A stretch of DNA of 64,000 nucleotides from Gymnopilus junonius (GCA_015501075.1 JADNYJ010000202.1:1-64000), one strand, 5' to 3'; counted from the stretch's first letter, positions 45,180-57,742 are shown. Translations and numbers: made by a program. Notes: a model not told the origin generated them from the sequence alone.

Positions 45180-46675
45180 TCAAGTGTCAACCGGCTTTTT
45201 GAGCCACCCTCTTGCCTCGAAATCTGCCAACAAATCCCCTATCATCTCGTTTTTGCTGATATACTCCAGTCCAAGAAGTTTCTTCCCCTTTTCCGGATTA
45301 TAGATATATAAAACAGGGTTGTCTAGATCGGAGTTTCCCCGAGGGAGGACGCCGGAGGCGTATAAGTCGGGTCGAAGTGAGTGAATGTAGTTACCTTAAT
45401 AAAACCGTTATTCGAAGGCGCTCATCAAGAGTAAGGCAAGGAACAAAACGCACGGGTGTCCTGCCAAGTCGAAGCTCCGTTAGCTAATATAATTCTCTCC
45501 CCTGCTGCTTTCTCATTCTTCAACACTTCGACATGGGCCTTGGATACATCTCGGACATCGACAAAGTTGTAGGTGGCTTTGAGCTCTTCGTCGGATTTAT
45601 TGGGTTGAGTGAGCATATTGTAGAAGATCTCCAAAGAGACGTTCAGGCTTTCAGGGGTCTTAACTTCCTGAAGGGAAGGCTGTATTTGAAGAAGGAAAAA
45701 TATGAGAATAAGGCGCATTATAAATTGTAAATGCCTTTGAGAAGATGCGACGCACACCGAGAACCTGATAGTTTCGTTGTTCGTTTCAGATACCGTTGTC
45801 ACAGATAAGAGCACATAATACATACGAAAGGAGGATGGAGCACCACTAGATCCCACTGAACCTCATTCTTATGCTGATTATAGAAGTCCCAGGCAGCTTG
45901 TCGATAGTAGAGAGCTAAATCAACACTCGCAGACTGATCAATCATAAACCAGAGCCTACCTTTCTCAGCCAAAGTCTTCGATGCTTTATATTTCATCATT
46001 GGAGGTGCATCCCTACCTTTCTCTTGTACAATTTCTATAGCTTCGTCTCCCCACTGAGTTTCATCGAAAATATGGGTGGGTTGAGTTATGACTCTATGGA
46101 TCGCTGCAGAGGAAGAGGTAATGACGATGCGCTTCACTTTCTTCCTGAAGGGCTGCATCAATAGTAGTCACTTATAGTATTCGGAGGATGCATACCCGAA
46201 GTGAAGAGCACTTTTTAAGACGCTTAGGGTCCCTTGAAGGGCTGGTTTGATATAATCTGTCGAAGAGTGTAGTATGAGTTGTAAATTCGAAAGCTAGATT
46301 ATTGATTACCATCAGGTTCAACAGCTGATAATGTGACCGGAGAGGCAGTATGCTCAATGGCATCGACGTCTTTGACTGCGTCGTCAAATGCCCCATCCTG
46401 CATCCAAAAAGCATACTCGCCGTCAGTCTTAAGATCACTGCAGTGAGCCTGACATAGCGGGCACTTGCCTTCATCATATCCTCAATAATGATTAGCTCGA
46501 GCTTATCGCCATAAGAGCTGAAATGCTGCTTTAACTTCGTAGCTTTCTCCAACGAGCGAACAACTCCTCGAACGGAATATCCTTGTTCGAGGAGGGTGCG
46601 AATAATCCACATGGCAATATAGCCATTCGCGCCGGTGATGAGAACACGGGAGCCTGCAGGTTGTACGGTAGGCAT
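45180..46675 (-). CDS. NAD(P)-dependent reductase/epimerase, DFR-like extended SDR
   Basis: ATG 46673-46675 (MPTVQPAGSRVLITGANGYI). The Rossmann glycine motif GANGYIA is followed by EQGYSVRGVVRS, then EHTASPVTLSAVEPD, KVKRIVITSSSAAI (active Ser), the catalytic YKASK, VVLHPPF, TYNFVDVRDVSKAHVEVL and GERIILANG, ending FEARGWLKKPVDT at 45180. The order is that of dihydroflavonol-reductase/aldehyde-reductase-like enzymes, which reduce carbonyls with NADPH; the substrate is not known. The intron after EDMMK begins with gcaagt (GC donor near 46468) and ends cag. Another acceptor lies just inside the next exon (cccttcag) and restores frame. Confidence 0.87.
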
Positions 46676-48566
46676 TTCGAATTCAGGTGGAAACGGAAGG
46701 ATTAGGGACAATTTATTGGACACAAAAGAGCATCATTCATGAAGGCAGTTCACATTGCCGGCCGGTGTTGCGTGTCATCATCCTGGCAACCTTTGGTGAC
46801 ATCACCGGCATAACCCTTTGTGCCTGGATTTCCTTGGAAACGACTCATTCATTACTATGTATTCAATGTTTACCTTGTTTTTACATACATCGGAATCTCC
46901 TGCACATACAGCAGGTGCGTATCTCTCCTTTAAAGACGCGTCAATTCATTCTTTCACTGACGTGTTGCCCATTTCAGCTGATATCGCCGCTCTCAAGCAA
47001 ATTCTCGCCAGCATGATCAAAAGATTGCGATAATTAGGAGTTGGCGCCCTTCTTCTGATACAGTTCCACCGGAATCTTCACTTCCGCCCACCATACCATC
47101 TGAGAAGGAGCTTCTCGAGGGCCCACCAGCAGTCTGTGCCTTTTGTATGTGATACTTGAATGGATCCAGGAAAGCATTGCTGTGATCGCGAATCTCCTTA
47201 TGACGGACAACCAGTTTAGCGCTGGAAGATGACGGTTGAGCTGGTGCGAATCATGGCAATCTGCAAATGAATCATGCTTACAAAATTTACCAGCTTATAT
47301 TGTGTTTAATTATATTGTAATATCTACCGATTCCAAATTCAGGATCATCGACGTTTGAAGTCACCGGCCACCATTCAATCAAGCACTAGAAGACAACTCC
47401 TGATGTGTTTTATGCTGTTCAAATGTGTGATAAAAAGCGGGACGAATGGCATCGAGCCTGGCTCTCGACTAAGGATTTGGGATCAGAAATGGGAAAAACA
47501 TCTTGGGCCTTCCTCAAGGCGGCTGCACAGATCTCCATTTCACCAGAGAGCAAGGAAGGATTGAGCTGATATTGTCTGGTAGGAATGTGCACCGGCTTCA
47601 GTGATCAAATGTAACACGTTGACAGTTATAGCCTCTCAGCCTCCACCCATAGTGAAGTATGCGCCGCTGCGGTCACGGTTCCTGATGATGGATCAGTGGG
47701 CTAGAGCTGCAGTTTGATAGTTAGTACCCGGAATGCTTGGCTTGTACTATACCGGTGCGTCCCATGTAACAGGCAAAGGCAACTTATTTCTGTTCCTCAC
47801 CAAACCTCTGCAGGCAAGCATAGATGTGAACAGCACACTGATATCATTGATTCCTGATTCTCCAGCCTTTCATAATGAAAGGGTGAATCCGAACCGAGCT
47901 GAAGAATGATCAAATAGAAGACTAGCGACAAAAAGGTCAGACCTTTGGTTATCAAAATCATGCTTCCAGGTGACGATCTCAAAACTGCGATGGAGTGGAA
48001 ACATTGTCGATGAAGCCGAAGGCAAGAAAGCAGCGAAGAACACAACTTGAACGGTCTTCACGGGTGTGATGCAGGGGTAACAAACAAAAATATCTCTGTG
48101 TGGGCTTGGTTTTTATTATCCGGAAAATTACTATCAAGTTTTCACAAGCCGATAAGGCTGCTTGGCCTTTTCCTTTACTAATTTACTTGCTAAATGTCAG
48201 TGTCTATTCTTTCATTATCTCAGATTGCTGCAATCGTCATATTCCTGTATGTCTTTAATACTCGTCAAAATTTAATACTGGAGCGACAATCTCATAGATG
48301 TGCAAGTTGTGCAAGTCCATGGAGCGACCTAATTTTACATTGGGAACATCAATCCTCAAGAGGCTATACGTGATCTTCTTTACTACTGTGAAGTGTGGAA
48401 AGAAGGACTTTCTGACAGCGAACTTTCCACAAGTTCTTATATTTGTGCAGCACATCAATGAAGGAGAAGTTCATGTAAGTTGGGCTCCTCGGAATTATAT
48501 CGATCTGAACTTCAATAAAAGGATGACCGAAACCTGACCCATTCTCACCTCTCACTCGTTAACAAA
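46676..48566. other. gene-poor stretch with fragments of an unknown gene family
   Basis: Segments near 47.04-47.26 and 47.62-47.78 kb resemble each other and 43.08-43.40 kb (for example ttccacc, then ctgagaa, then aatgcttggc). A coding-like piece, RDEWHRAWLSTKDLGSEM, lies near 47.43 kb without an intact gene around it. Confidence 0.4.
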
Positions 48567-49590
48567 TGTCAAGTATTCCTGGTCTCCCAGATTTCAGTGG
48601 AGTAGATGCCTTGTATGCTGGTAGGTTCTTTATTCAATATAGCGGTAGTTGGCAGTTCATGATACAACTCTGCCAGGATTAATTCTTTCAACTTGGTAAG
48701 TATTCCAGTACTTTGTCATTTTAAGAGCTAACTAGCCTAGTATACAGTTTCCTAGGGATCACTATTCTTCAGTCATGGAACTACGGAAATCACAACAGGG
48801 ATTCCTGGGGATTAAGGTCCTTTGTAAGATATTCCACTTGTACGAAAGAAGTTTAGCCATTGACAAACTCGTCAGGTTGCTTTACTTGTGTAGGCATTTA
48901 CGCAGCACTGTTTCTGTTATTTTAAATCACGTACCGTTGTCAGAGCATGCGACGTTTGGTCAACAGTAGCGACCGCGATTATATGCATACTTACCTGGCA
49001 AGTCATTATTACACATCAGGATTCCAGTTTTCTGATGTCTTTTATTCCATTAGCCCCAGCACCTAGGGGACTTCACCACAGTCTCAACAAGTCTTGTGGT
49101 AGAAACCGTGGTTACAACCACCACTATCTTCTTGTGCGTATGAAACCTGTTCTGAATGCAGGTATGTAACTAATCAAACCATTGAATAAAAGTGTACAAG
49201 TTTCTTCGCCAGTTGAGTCTATCTATGTAATGTGCCCTGTATATTCTTCAAGAAGGCACATATTAACCACAGTCGCTTTTGCAGTGAATCGCAAGAACTA
49301 TTGGCTCCCAGGCGCTATTGTTTGTTTCCTGATTGTTTACCCTTGAGGAGTGCTGACTACCCCGACAGTGTCTGGCAGGTCTGGTCGGACTGGGTGAGTA
49401 GTGCTAAGATTCTAAATGCTGGGATCGTGATTTATTGCAATGACAGGCTTTAGTTACCGTGAGTCACATAATACGTGGAGAACACTTCACTCACTGGTAC
49501 ACTAGTCGGCGCTGCCACGTTGACCATACACAACAAACTTACAGACATTGCCCGTCCATTCGTTAAAGTGAGTCCATACAATTCCACTTT
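48567..49590 (+). pseudogene. multi-spanning membrane protein pseudogene (DUF6534-like)
   Basis: Coding-like exons lie in order but broken: FLGITILQSWNYGNHNRDS, GDFTTVSTSLVVETVVTTTT, FFAS-stop-VYL, VNRKNYWLPGAIVCFLIVY, VWQVWSDWVSSAK. The order and hydrophobicity resemble the mushroom-expanded family of about seven-helix proteins annotated DUF6534/DUF6533; that name is from memory. In-frame stops (TGA near 49217 and another after LIVY) show decay. A Tad-like LINE begins at 49594 inside or just after its 3' part. I could not match sequence beyond the LINE to this gene with confidence. Confidence 0.5.

Positions 49591-49593
<3 letters not shown>

Positions 49594-49624
<31 letters not shown>
49594..49624. 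repeat. poly(T), LINE poly(A) tail on minus strand
   Basis: An uninterrupted run of 31 T, exactly at the junction between the membrane-protein pseudogene and the LINE 3' end. Confidence 0.85.
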
Positions 49625-49625
<1 letters not shown>

Positions 49626-50066
49626 AAATGTTTTTACGCCTCTGGAGGGTGGGCCCTCGCCTTGGCTTTGTATCTACATGTAGTGCCTAATACACAAATC
49701 TTGCGGTCCCGCCGCCTTTCGCCCCGTACCCGGCTGCCATTGAGCTTTTGCACCTCCCGGGGTGCATACGTCCCCGTGCTAGAGGCCCGGCTGATCCACA
49801 ACCGTTTGCAGCTCCTCCGGCATTTGTGATTTGGCACTATGAGTTGGTCGTTTTTCTTGATCTGCTGATGTTCGTATTTTTCTGCTTGCGCACCCGTCTG
49901 CTTTCGCAGAAGGCACGATGAGAGTTGGGTGTTGGCCTTGGTGTCTGTTCGTGTTGATTACTGTCTTCCCTTTCGATGTTCTTGTCTTCCTGTCCAACCT
50001 CATTGTGGATCGGGTGATTTGAATTGTAAGGGTGTTTTGTGATTTATAAGAGGGTGTGAGGTTTGC

Positions 50067-53000
50067 TTAAGTGTCCGGGTCGCTTTCTTGGTCGTCCGTG
50101 CTGTTATTGACATTGCGTTGTAAGATTGAGGGGTCGAAGTCTTTTAGTCGGCGTGTCTTGGCGAGGAATTTGAGGAGTGCCTTTGATTTCTTCGGGTCTG
50201 CTAGTATTTTCGAAAGTCGGGGTCGATCGTTCTTGAGTTCGACCAATAGTTCTTGCCTCTGCTGACGGTACGCTCTGCATTCGAAGATGACGTGTTCTAC
50301 GGTTTCCCTGGCTCTGGTGCCACCCCGTCATTCGCGGCATTTGGGGCATTTGTCGGTTGTCGATTTGTTGATCCTATGTAGATATGCGTTCAGCGGTATG
50401 TGCCCTGTACGTACTTGGAACAGTAAACTGGATTGGCTCTGTTCAGCTTATCTGTTATAGTCTTCCGGAATTTTGCGAACGGGAAGTCGGGGTCGATTTC
50501 GTCAAAGCGGGTCTTTCTCGGGAGGTATTCCATTTGTCCTTCCATAGTTCCTTGAGCTCTTCGTGATAAGTCCGTTTTTCCGCTGCCGTGCTGGTTGGCA
50601 AAGGGTTCCGTAAGAGTGGCGGGAGGTCGTCCTCGTTGCTGCTGTCCCCGCTTGCTGCTTCCTTGGCCTGCTTGTCCACTTCTTCGTTGCCGTCGACGTC
50701 TGTATGGCCAGATATCCATTGTAACTTGATCTTGCCGGGTATCTGTTTTGCTATGGATATCATTTCCATCAGTAATGTCTGCCCTGTTCTCGGTTTCGGG
50801 TACTTAGCTGAGATGATGACAGGTTGGCAGTCTATGTATATGCTGATTCTGTCTGATGCTGTAGTTCCGGCTTTCTTGAGTAACCACATGGAGAGGAGGC
50901 CGCCTACCAGTTCCGCATCATACGTCGTGTGTGAGGTGGTGTCACCGAGAGTGCATCTGAGCAAGGCTATTGGTTTGTTGTCGTTCTTTCTATATAGGAC
51001 TGCTGCTGCCCTGATTCCGTCGTCGTGCCCTGAGCCGTCAGCGAAGACCTTGTAGTGGCTTGGATCATCGTGTTCGTTTTTCATTGATTCTTCACGGTTC
51101 ACTGCGATTGTCGTTTCGAACGGGGGCAGTAATCTGGGGCGGTCGTGGCCGGTTTTATCTTCTCGAACTTTGTTGGGTCGATCTCGAATATTCGAAGGAG
51201 TTCGTCGATTGGGGCTTTGTGTCTTCGTGGCGGGGAGCGGCTTGCGTTGCGGACTATGCTGTAAAGTGGATGAGTTCGTGGAAGCGAAGCCATGCGTACC
51301 GTGGCTCTGTGGCAAATTTTCTGTAGTGCTAGGTCAGTTGGCAGGAGCCCTGCGTGCGCGTCGAGTAGGTCTGTTGGTGTTGACCGGATGCCTCCTGTGA
51401 TCGCTAAAGTGGCTATTCACTGTATTTTTGTGAGCTGTCTGAGTGCTTTTACTGAACCTATGTTGTGTCGATATCCTAAAGGTTTGGTCGGCGGAGTGTA
51501 CCAGATATCAAGGCCATATGTCATCTTTGGGAGCACCGTTGCTATGTACAGTTGCTTCATTAGTTTCGTGCTTATGCCTGTGGTCGGTCGCGTGAGTCGA
51601 CGGAAGTTTAGAACCCAGTTAGTTGCCTTTTCTGTGGCTTGTTGCAGGTGTGTCATCCATCGAAGTTGACTGTCGACATGTAGCCCTAGGTATTTGAAGC
51701 TCTTTACCTCCTCTATGAGTTGTCCGTCTAGCTCGAGGCGGGGGTTCCCATTCTCGTCACCGTTATCCTGGCTCCTTGTGGCGTGCATCACTACCGATTT
51801 GGTGATTTCGAATTTGGAGTTGTGTGTATAGCTCCAGTCTAGCCCGCCGTCCCTCCTGTGCATTATTTCGGAGAGCTTATCCATGGTGTCGTCGAGGGTG
51901 TCACCTATGGCTAGGATTGCCACATCGTCTACATAACCTATTGCGTCTTCGTCCTCGTCGTGGTCGACTAGTTCCAGAAGCCCTGCGTTGTAGATGATAT
52001 AGAGAATCATTGATAGGGGGTTGCCTTGGCCGATGCCATTGTCGATGTTGATCAGTTCTGATATGAAGTCGTCGAACCTTAGCCTAGTTTTCCTGTTTGT
52101 CAGTAGGTTCGTTATTAGCTTCACATATACTTCTGGGATTTTTCTGCAGCGTAGGTTGTGGATGAGCTGGTCGGTTACTGCGTTCGGGAAAGCACCTTTG
52201 ACATCGAGGAATAGTATTGAGGCGACCTTGCCTTGTCTCCATGCTTCCTTGATTCTGCTGGTCAGATAGTGCACTGCATCGGTGGTCGTTCGCCCGGGCC
52301 TGCCGCCAAAGTGCGTGTTCGGGAGGAGGTTGTGTTGTTCGGCTAGATGGCTGATTCCCTCTGCGATGATTGCGGTCATGACTTTTGCTATTGTGTTGAG
52401 TAGGGCGATTGGTCGGTATGCTTTGGCTATTCCGTAGTTGGGTTTCCCAGGTTTCCTGAGCACCACTGTGGTGAAGATTTTCCAGTCTTCATAGTATACT
52501 CCCAGTTCGAGTGTAGCCTGAAAGATAGCTGTCAGATAATCGATTAGTAATGGCATGGCTTTTTGTAAGATGATGTTTGGGATCTCATCTGGGCCGCAAG
52601 CTTTGTACGGAGAGAGCCTGAGGACGTGGCGTTCAACTTATTGTTTCGTGATCGGGGGTGGTCTTGGCAGTGGTTCCGGGTAGTCATAGTTTTCCGGTAT
52701 GTGCGATGAGTCTGGTGCTGGAGGGAAGAAGGAGGTTGCGAAGATTTAGCCTTGTCGTCATTACTGGTGATTTCGATGTCTTCTTCATACTCGTTTGTGG
52801 TCCTGAGGGTTGGAATTCGAGGTCTGCCGCCGTCGCCGATGGGATCCCGGATGTATCTGTTAGCCATCCATAAATCCCTCGTGCTTGCCTCCAGTAGATA
52901 TTCGCTCCAGTTGTCTCGTTTTGCCTGTTGGACCGCTTTCGCAAAGTCATCCGCTGCTTTCTTTTTCTCGGCGTGCGAAGGGTGGTCTGCGATTGCCCGG

Positions 53001-54054
53001 TTGCGGAATGAGGTGCTGCTGATGGCGTTCTTGCTTTTTCTTAGTGCTTCGAGGTCACTCGTCCACCACCTCTTGCATTCTGGAAGGGGCCTTGTCTGCT
53101 TTATCCGTGTTCTGATGGTGTCCTGGATTGTTTCCATCAGTGCTTTGACTGCCGAGTTGTACTCAGCTTCTGTTTTTAGCTGCCTGGGCTGAGGGATGTC
53201 ATCGAGTCTCGCCGCAAGGTTCTTGTTGAAGTCGTCCCAGTCGCCATATGGAAGTTGTATTGCGGGAGTTCTTTTCCGATCGCGTGTTCCAGTTCGAGGT
53301 TCGCTTCGATAGGGAAGTGGTCGGTTTTGGCAGGCTTTGCTCCGTGGTCCACTTCGCATCTTGAGAATCTGTCCAGGGTGTGCGCCGTGCAGAACATGTT
53401 GTCCGGCCGGGAGTATTTCTTTGATACCATATGTTGTAGAGTTGGGATGCCTTTTGGAAGCGCCATGACCATGCCGTATTGTCCGAGCATGTCGATTAGG
53501 TTCTCTGCTGCGGCCAGGGCTTCCCGCGTGAATAGGTGGTCGTCTTCGTCCCGGTCCCACAGAGGGTGATGTCTGTTGAAATAGCCTCCCCATAGCATGT
53601 GGTCGTTGGCGGATGCGCATATCGTCGGGCCGTTGGACTCGATGTACTGCTGGAGTTGCCGTTCTGCTGAGTTGTCATTGCCAGGGTTGTAAATGTTGAA
53701 TATGGATAGCCTCCCATAGTCGCCGTTGAGTTGAATCGCTGTGATATCATTCGTGTCCGGGATGGGGATCACCTTCCATTGTCTCATGCTGATTTTCTTG
53801 TTTACCCAGATGCCCGATCTTACCATGGTCTGTAGGGTTCTTCTCCCGCCTGGGTACACCTGTCGGAAGTACGAGGGTGTCCTTATGTTGCCATACTTTG
53901 TTATATGTGGTTCCTGTATTAAAATTATATCGTATTTCTCTGCCAGCTTACCGTTAATGAGTTCTAAGTGTGCAGTTTTTGATTTATTGAGGTTGATCTG
54001 TAGTAAACGAAGGGTTTTTAATGTCAGTTGCTCCTCGGTATTTCGTGGGTTCAT
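50067..54054 (-). pseudogene. LINE ORF2 (AP endonuclease, reverse transcriptase, RNase H)
   Basis: Start MNPRNTEEQLTLKTLRLLQI at 54054. The endonuclease shows LIQEPHITKY and AKTDHFPIE, but the usual GDFN is GYFN (near 53580), losing a metal-binding Asp. A frame change follows near 53265. RT spans about 51417-52900, with AYRPIALLNTIAK, FLDVKGAFPNAV and YVDD (GYVDDVAIL). Another frame change lies near 52747 and a TAA near 52640. A TGA after LRQLTKIQ (about 51417) separates RT from RNase H (YKVFADGSG, DAELVGG, WISGHTDVDGNEEVDKQAKE). The C-terminal Cys/His part has EHVIFECRAYRQQRQELL and ends at 50067-50069. Not functional as read. Confidence 0.88.
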
Positions 54055-55812
54055 TTAGGGGGTCGTCGCTTGGTTTTCTGCATTGTCGGGTTGGTCTCTG
54101 AGGTCGTTGGAGTTGATGAAATCCTCCCAGATTCCGCGGCCTAGCATTCGTTGGCTCCCTATCGCTGGCGAATGCGCTCCCTGGGAGGGATCTCATGGTG
54201 GGGCTGACGGCTCTCTGTCCCATGTTCGTCGTTCCAGGGGTCGTCCGCCGGGTCCAGCTTCCTGCCATTGTTGTCGTCGTTCCCTCTGATTCCCCTTCTG
54301 GAGGACTATGTTTGCGGTCTGTTGGTTGTTTTGCCATCTGTAATCCGGGGTGTCGTTGTTCGATTTCGTCCTGTTCCAGGTCCATGGAGCGTCTGTCGGG
54401 ATGAAGGGGTAGGCATTCTCGGGATTTGATCTGTCTTTATCAGCGAGTTTGCGAAGAAAAACGGGGCAGTCGCGATCGTAGCTTGCGTGATCATCTGTTT
54501 GGCATGATACGCAGTACCTTGTTTCCTCGTTCTGGCACTGGCTCGTGCGGTGTCCTTTTTGCCCGCAGTGTCCGCATGTGTCGTCTTTTTGTACGCATTC
54601 TCTGGCGAAGTGGTTCCAGCCTTGACACTTGAGGCATCGTATCGGTTCCCTTTTGCATTTATCTACCTCGAGTTTCTTGTTGGCAATGAAGAGCCCTAAG
54701 GCCAAGATCCTGTTGGCTTCGTTAGCGTCAGTTATCGTGAGTATTATATGGGCAAATCTTTGGGTGGGGGTTCTTCTCTCTATGGGTTTCGCCCATCGCA
54801 TTGCCGAAATGGTTCCGTCTTGCAGGTTGTTTGCCTCCTGTACTTCCTTGATGAATTCATCGTCTTCTGGGGTTGCTGTCAGCGGTGCGAATTTTGCGAT
54901 TAGGTTGTAGGTGCGTTTCTTCACTGCCGTAGTATCGCCTATCTCCTTGCACAGCTTGTCGGTGTTTGCCTGCACTCTCGCCCAGGCCGCTCCGTGATCC
55001 GAGTCCATTTCGAGTAGTATGCCTCCGTTGCGTTGTCTCGTCGCCGCTCTGATTTGTACTCTCGCTCCTGCTAGTTGTTTGAGTTTTTCGTTGATATCGG
55101 TCTTCATTTCTCTGTCTCCCATTTTTCCTAGTGTCGATTCTGTAGGGATTCCTTCCAACATTATCTGCCTTCTTCTGATGCCGTGCCTGGCAAGTAACTT
55201 TGGGTCGGCGTCGGGTTGGATGCGAGTGAGCATCTCGCTATACGTGGGAGGTCGTCCGTGATCCGGTTCGGGGGTTGTTCTCTGTTCCGCTGGTCCCTTC
55301 GCGCTGTCTGAGTTTTTGGCGGCTTGGGTAAATATCTTCGTGGCTTCCGTTAGTTCCTCTATTTTGGAGTCGACCTTCGTATTAATGTCCGCAATTAGTG
55401 CCTGAATATCCGTGGTGAAGTTGTCAAGTTCGGCTTGAAATCCGTCGTGGTAAGTTTTGTCTGCGACCTGCGATTCTACGTCCTCCAACATGTATGCCAA
55501 CGATTTGATAGCGTGGTAAACCGGTTTCGGCAGGGAGCTTGTAATCATTGCTATCTGGTGTAGACATGTCGATGCCAGGCTGGTCGTGAGAGGCTGTCCC
55601 GCAGGTACCAATAACAGCTTGCTCTCCAGGTATTCCCGGCCTTCCTCCGAGTCGGTTATCTCTCGTTCGGGGTCTTCTATCGATTGTTCCGTGCCTGAGT
55701 CTCTAGCGTTTGTGTTTCTCGTGGTGGGGCCTTTGGTTCTCGTTCCAGAGTTGTTTTTCCCGGTTCCGCTGGCAGTTCTGTCAGCCCTTCTTCGGGCGTT
55801 CAGCTGATCCAT
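54055..55812 (-). pseudogene. LINE ORF1 (Gag-like, CCHC knuckles), one premature stop
   Basis: ATG at 55812 (MDQLNARRRADRTASGTGKN). Charged N-terminus with coiled-coil-like helices, then three Cys/His knuckles near 54460-54640: CLKCQGWNHFAREC, CGHCGQKGHRTSQC, and CVSCQTDDHASYDRDC. The frame is open to a TGA at 54193. The same frame continues to a TAA at 54055-54057, directly before the ORF2 ATG. The ORF1 product would bind LINE RNA. The TGA most simply comes from CGA. Confidence 0.85.
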
Positions 55813-55870
55813 TTTGGGTGATTTTCGTGCTTCTATTGCTGGAATTAGGCTTTGCTTGTGATGTAATAGT

Positions 55871-57742
55871 CTAGTTCGGTTGGAATAATGTGTCTACGCT
55901 CTACTTATTCTGCTGGGTTTCCTCCTGAGGCTCTCTTCGCTAGCCAAGAGCGTGGGAGAGTTGGAGCAAATGCAGGTAGCAGATCAAGAAGCGTCCCTCA
56001 CGGGATTAAAAGCAAGCCTTGTTCAGTAGTCTTATACTCTTCCGGATGTCTCCCCCTTACTTGCTGTGGCACGTAAGTATTGGTCGCAACTTTTCTACCA
56101 CCTGTCATAATGAATCATTCTATGCTCCTTTGGAGGAGGAGTCCATGCCTGCGAAATGCCGCACCACTAGATGTTCGTATATTCATCAACTGATTCTGTA
56201 TACACCTGACAACTAGGTTTTGCCGCTCCTATCATGGTATGCAGTTTAAAACGACCAAACTCTATGTCGGCCCTCAAATTACGACGGTTTGTACATATTT
56301 ATTGAGAGAAACGTGCCTCTATGAATGATGAATGGTAGGTTTCTGAGTTCATCGTATGTTCTTGAACGCAAGGCCCAGAGGTGAAAGACCGCCTGTTATT
56401 TGGTGTAAAAGGGTTTAGCAATCCTGTGGTCCTCCGTAAGTTGCCAGACTCTAGCAGCAGTCGTATGCCGCGAAGCCATGGAGTACCCGATCATCAGGCA
56501 GCAATGTTCTGATCTTTTGGTGCTCTTTATCTTTGGACGTCTGTACAAGACATCATTTAGACAAATAAAAATAAATGATGCAACCAAGTCTGGATCGCTA
56601 GCCGACAATTATTTTTCCCTTCAACAAACGGGAGTGAGCATTTGACTTTATATGCCTTGCAGCATTGAACGGAATGACCTTGTGGGGCTAGAGAAGGAAA
56701 CGCCTTTATGCTGAAGCAGTGTACAGCAGATGAATTGGAGCCATTAGCAAAGGCAATTATTCCATCACTTGAGGTATGAACGCTCGGCGCTCAGCGCTCA
56801 TCTTTCAATGCACCTATGGACCCCCAGTATATGATATCAACACCACGTCATCGATGTAATACTGCCACCTCGCTACTTGATGCTAAATGAACAGTGGTCC
56901 TCAAACTGCTACTACTTTGTGAAGTCGTTGCGTATCGCATCAACTTGAAGTATACGGTGCATGAAATTTGAAAAGAAATCAGTAAATCAGAGTTTTATCT
57001 TGAAGTAAAAGAAGCTGGCTTAAGGAGGGATTACTGAGAATAAAAATCAGAAATCTCGAGCTGTCAGTTTTGAAGGGAACTGGATGATTTTGACATGCCG
57101 CTGTCTGCTGCTGCTTGACACAAGCATTCACATCAAACATTACAACATGTCAATGACCGAAGTAAACGTTCAGTTCCAAACCTACAGGCCCTGAAATTTA
57201 ATGATTGAAGGAGAGTCCCAGGTCACCGCTTAAATTCTGTGTTGGAAGTTGGATATGGAAATTAAGGAGAATTTACTCGTACGTTAGGGGGATAAATTGT
57301 GTGTTAGAAGTAACTTATATGTAGGCCCATACTATTTTAAAGAACACCAACTCCTAACTAGCTAATAAGGTTACGAGCCGTGTATAGTACTGCCGTCCTT
57401 CCTCCTCTCCTCCTCCTAAGGATAAAAATAGAAGGATTCCTATTTAAAACCGATTTGTCGGTTCTATTCCAGTCCGACTTGTCCACAACTGTCCGTTTTT
57501 CCTCAGGCACAGCTTAAATGTAGGTTTGAAAACAACTTGGATCACATAAGAGAGCGCTCATAAGGAGCATTGCAAAAGCCGTGTCAGCCGTTGCTCGGCA
57601 TCAGCCTCGGCGCTTTTTTCCATCTACATCTTTGCCAACCAAGAAGTGTCAGGCGGTGTTGCCATGGTTGAGCACTTCAGCCACAGAACTCTAGACATTG
57701 GGCCATTGAGAGAATATTTTATTTTTTAAAGGGTCTCTCGGG
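55871..57742. other. gene-poor flank of LINE
   Basis: No supportable gene. Short frames only. The left part may include the far side of the interrupted membrane-protein pseudogene, but no clear match or target-site duplication was found. Confidence 0.4.

Larger units (their letters stand above)
49594..55870 (-). mobile_element. Tad-type LINE retrotransposon, degenerate
   Basis: Runs on the minus strand. The 31-T run at 49594-49624 is the poly(A) tail, followed upstream by ORF2 (endonuclease, RT, RNase H, C-terminal Cys/His segment) and ORF1 with CCHC knuckles. The 5' end is estimated from the ORF1 start at 55812 plus a short leader and is uncertain by a few hundred bases. RNase H and a two-ORF layout fit the fungal Tad clade. 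Frame shifts and stops make it inactive. Confidence 0.88.

Noticed and set aside
49594..56200. Target-site duplication flanking the LINE
   Set aside because: No matching 8-15 bp sequence was found on both sides by eye, and the 5' end of the element is not fixed.
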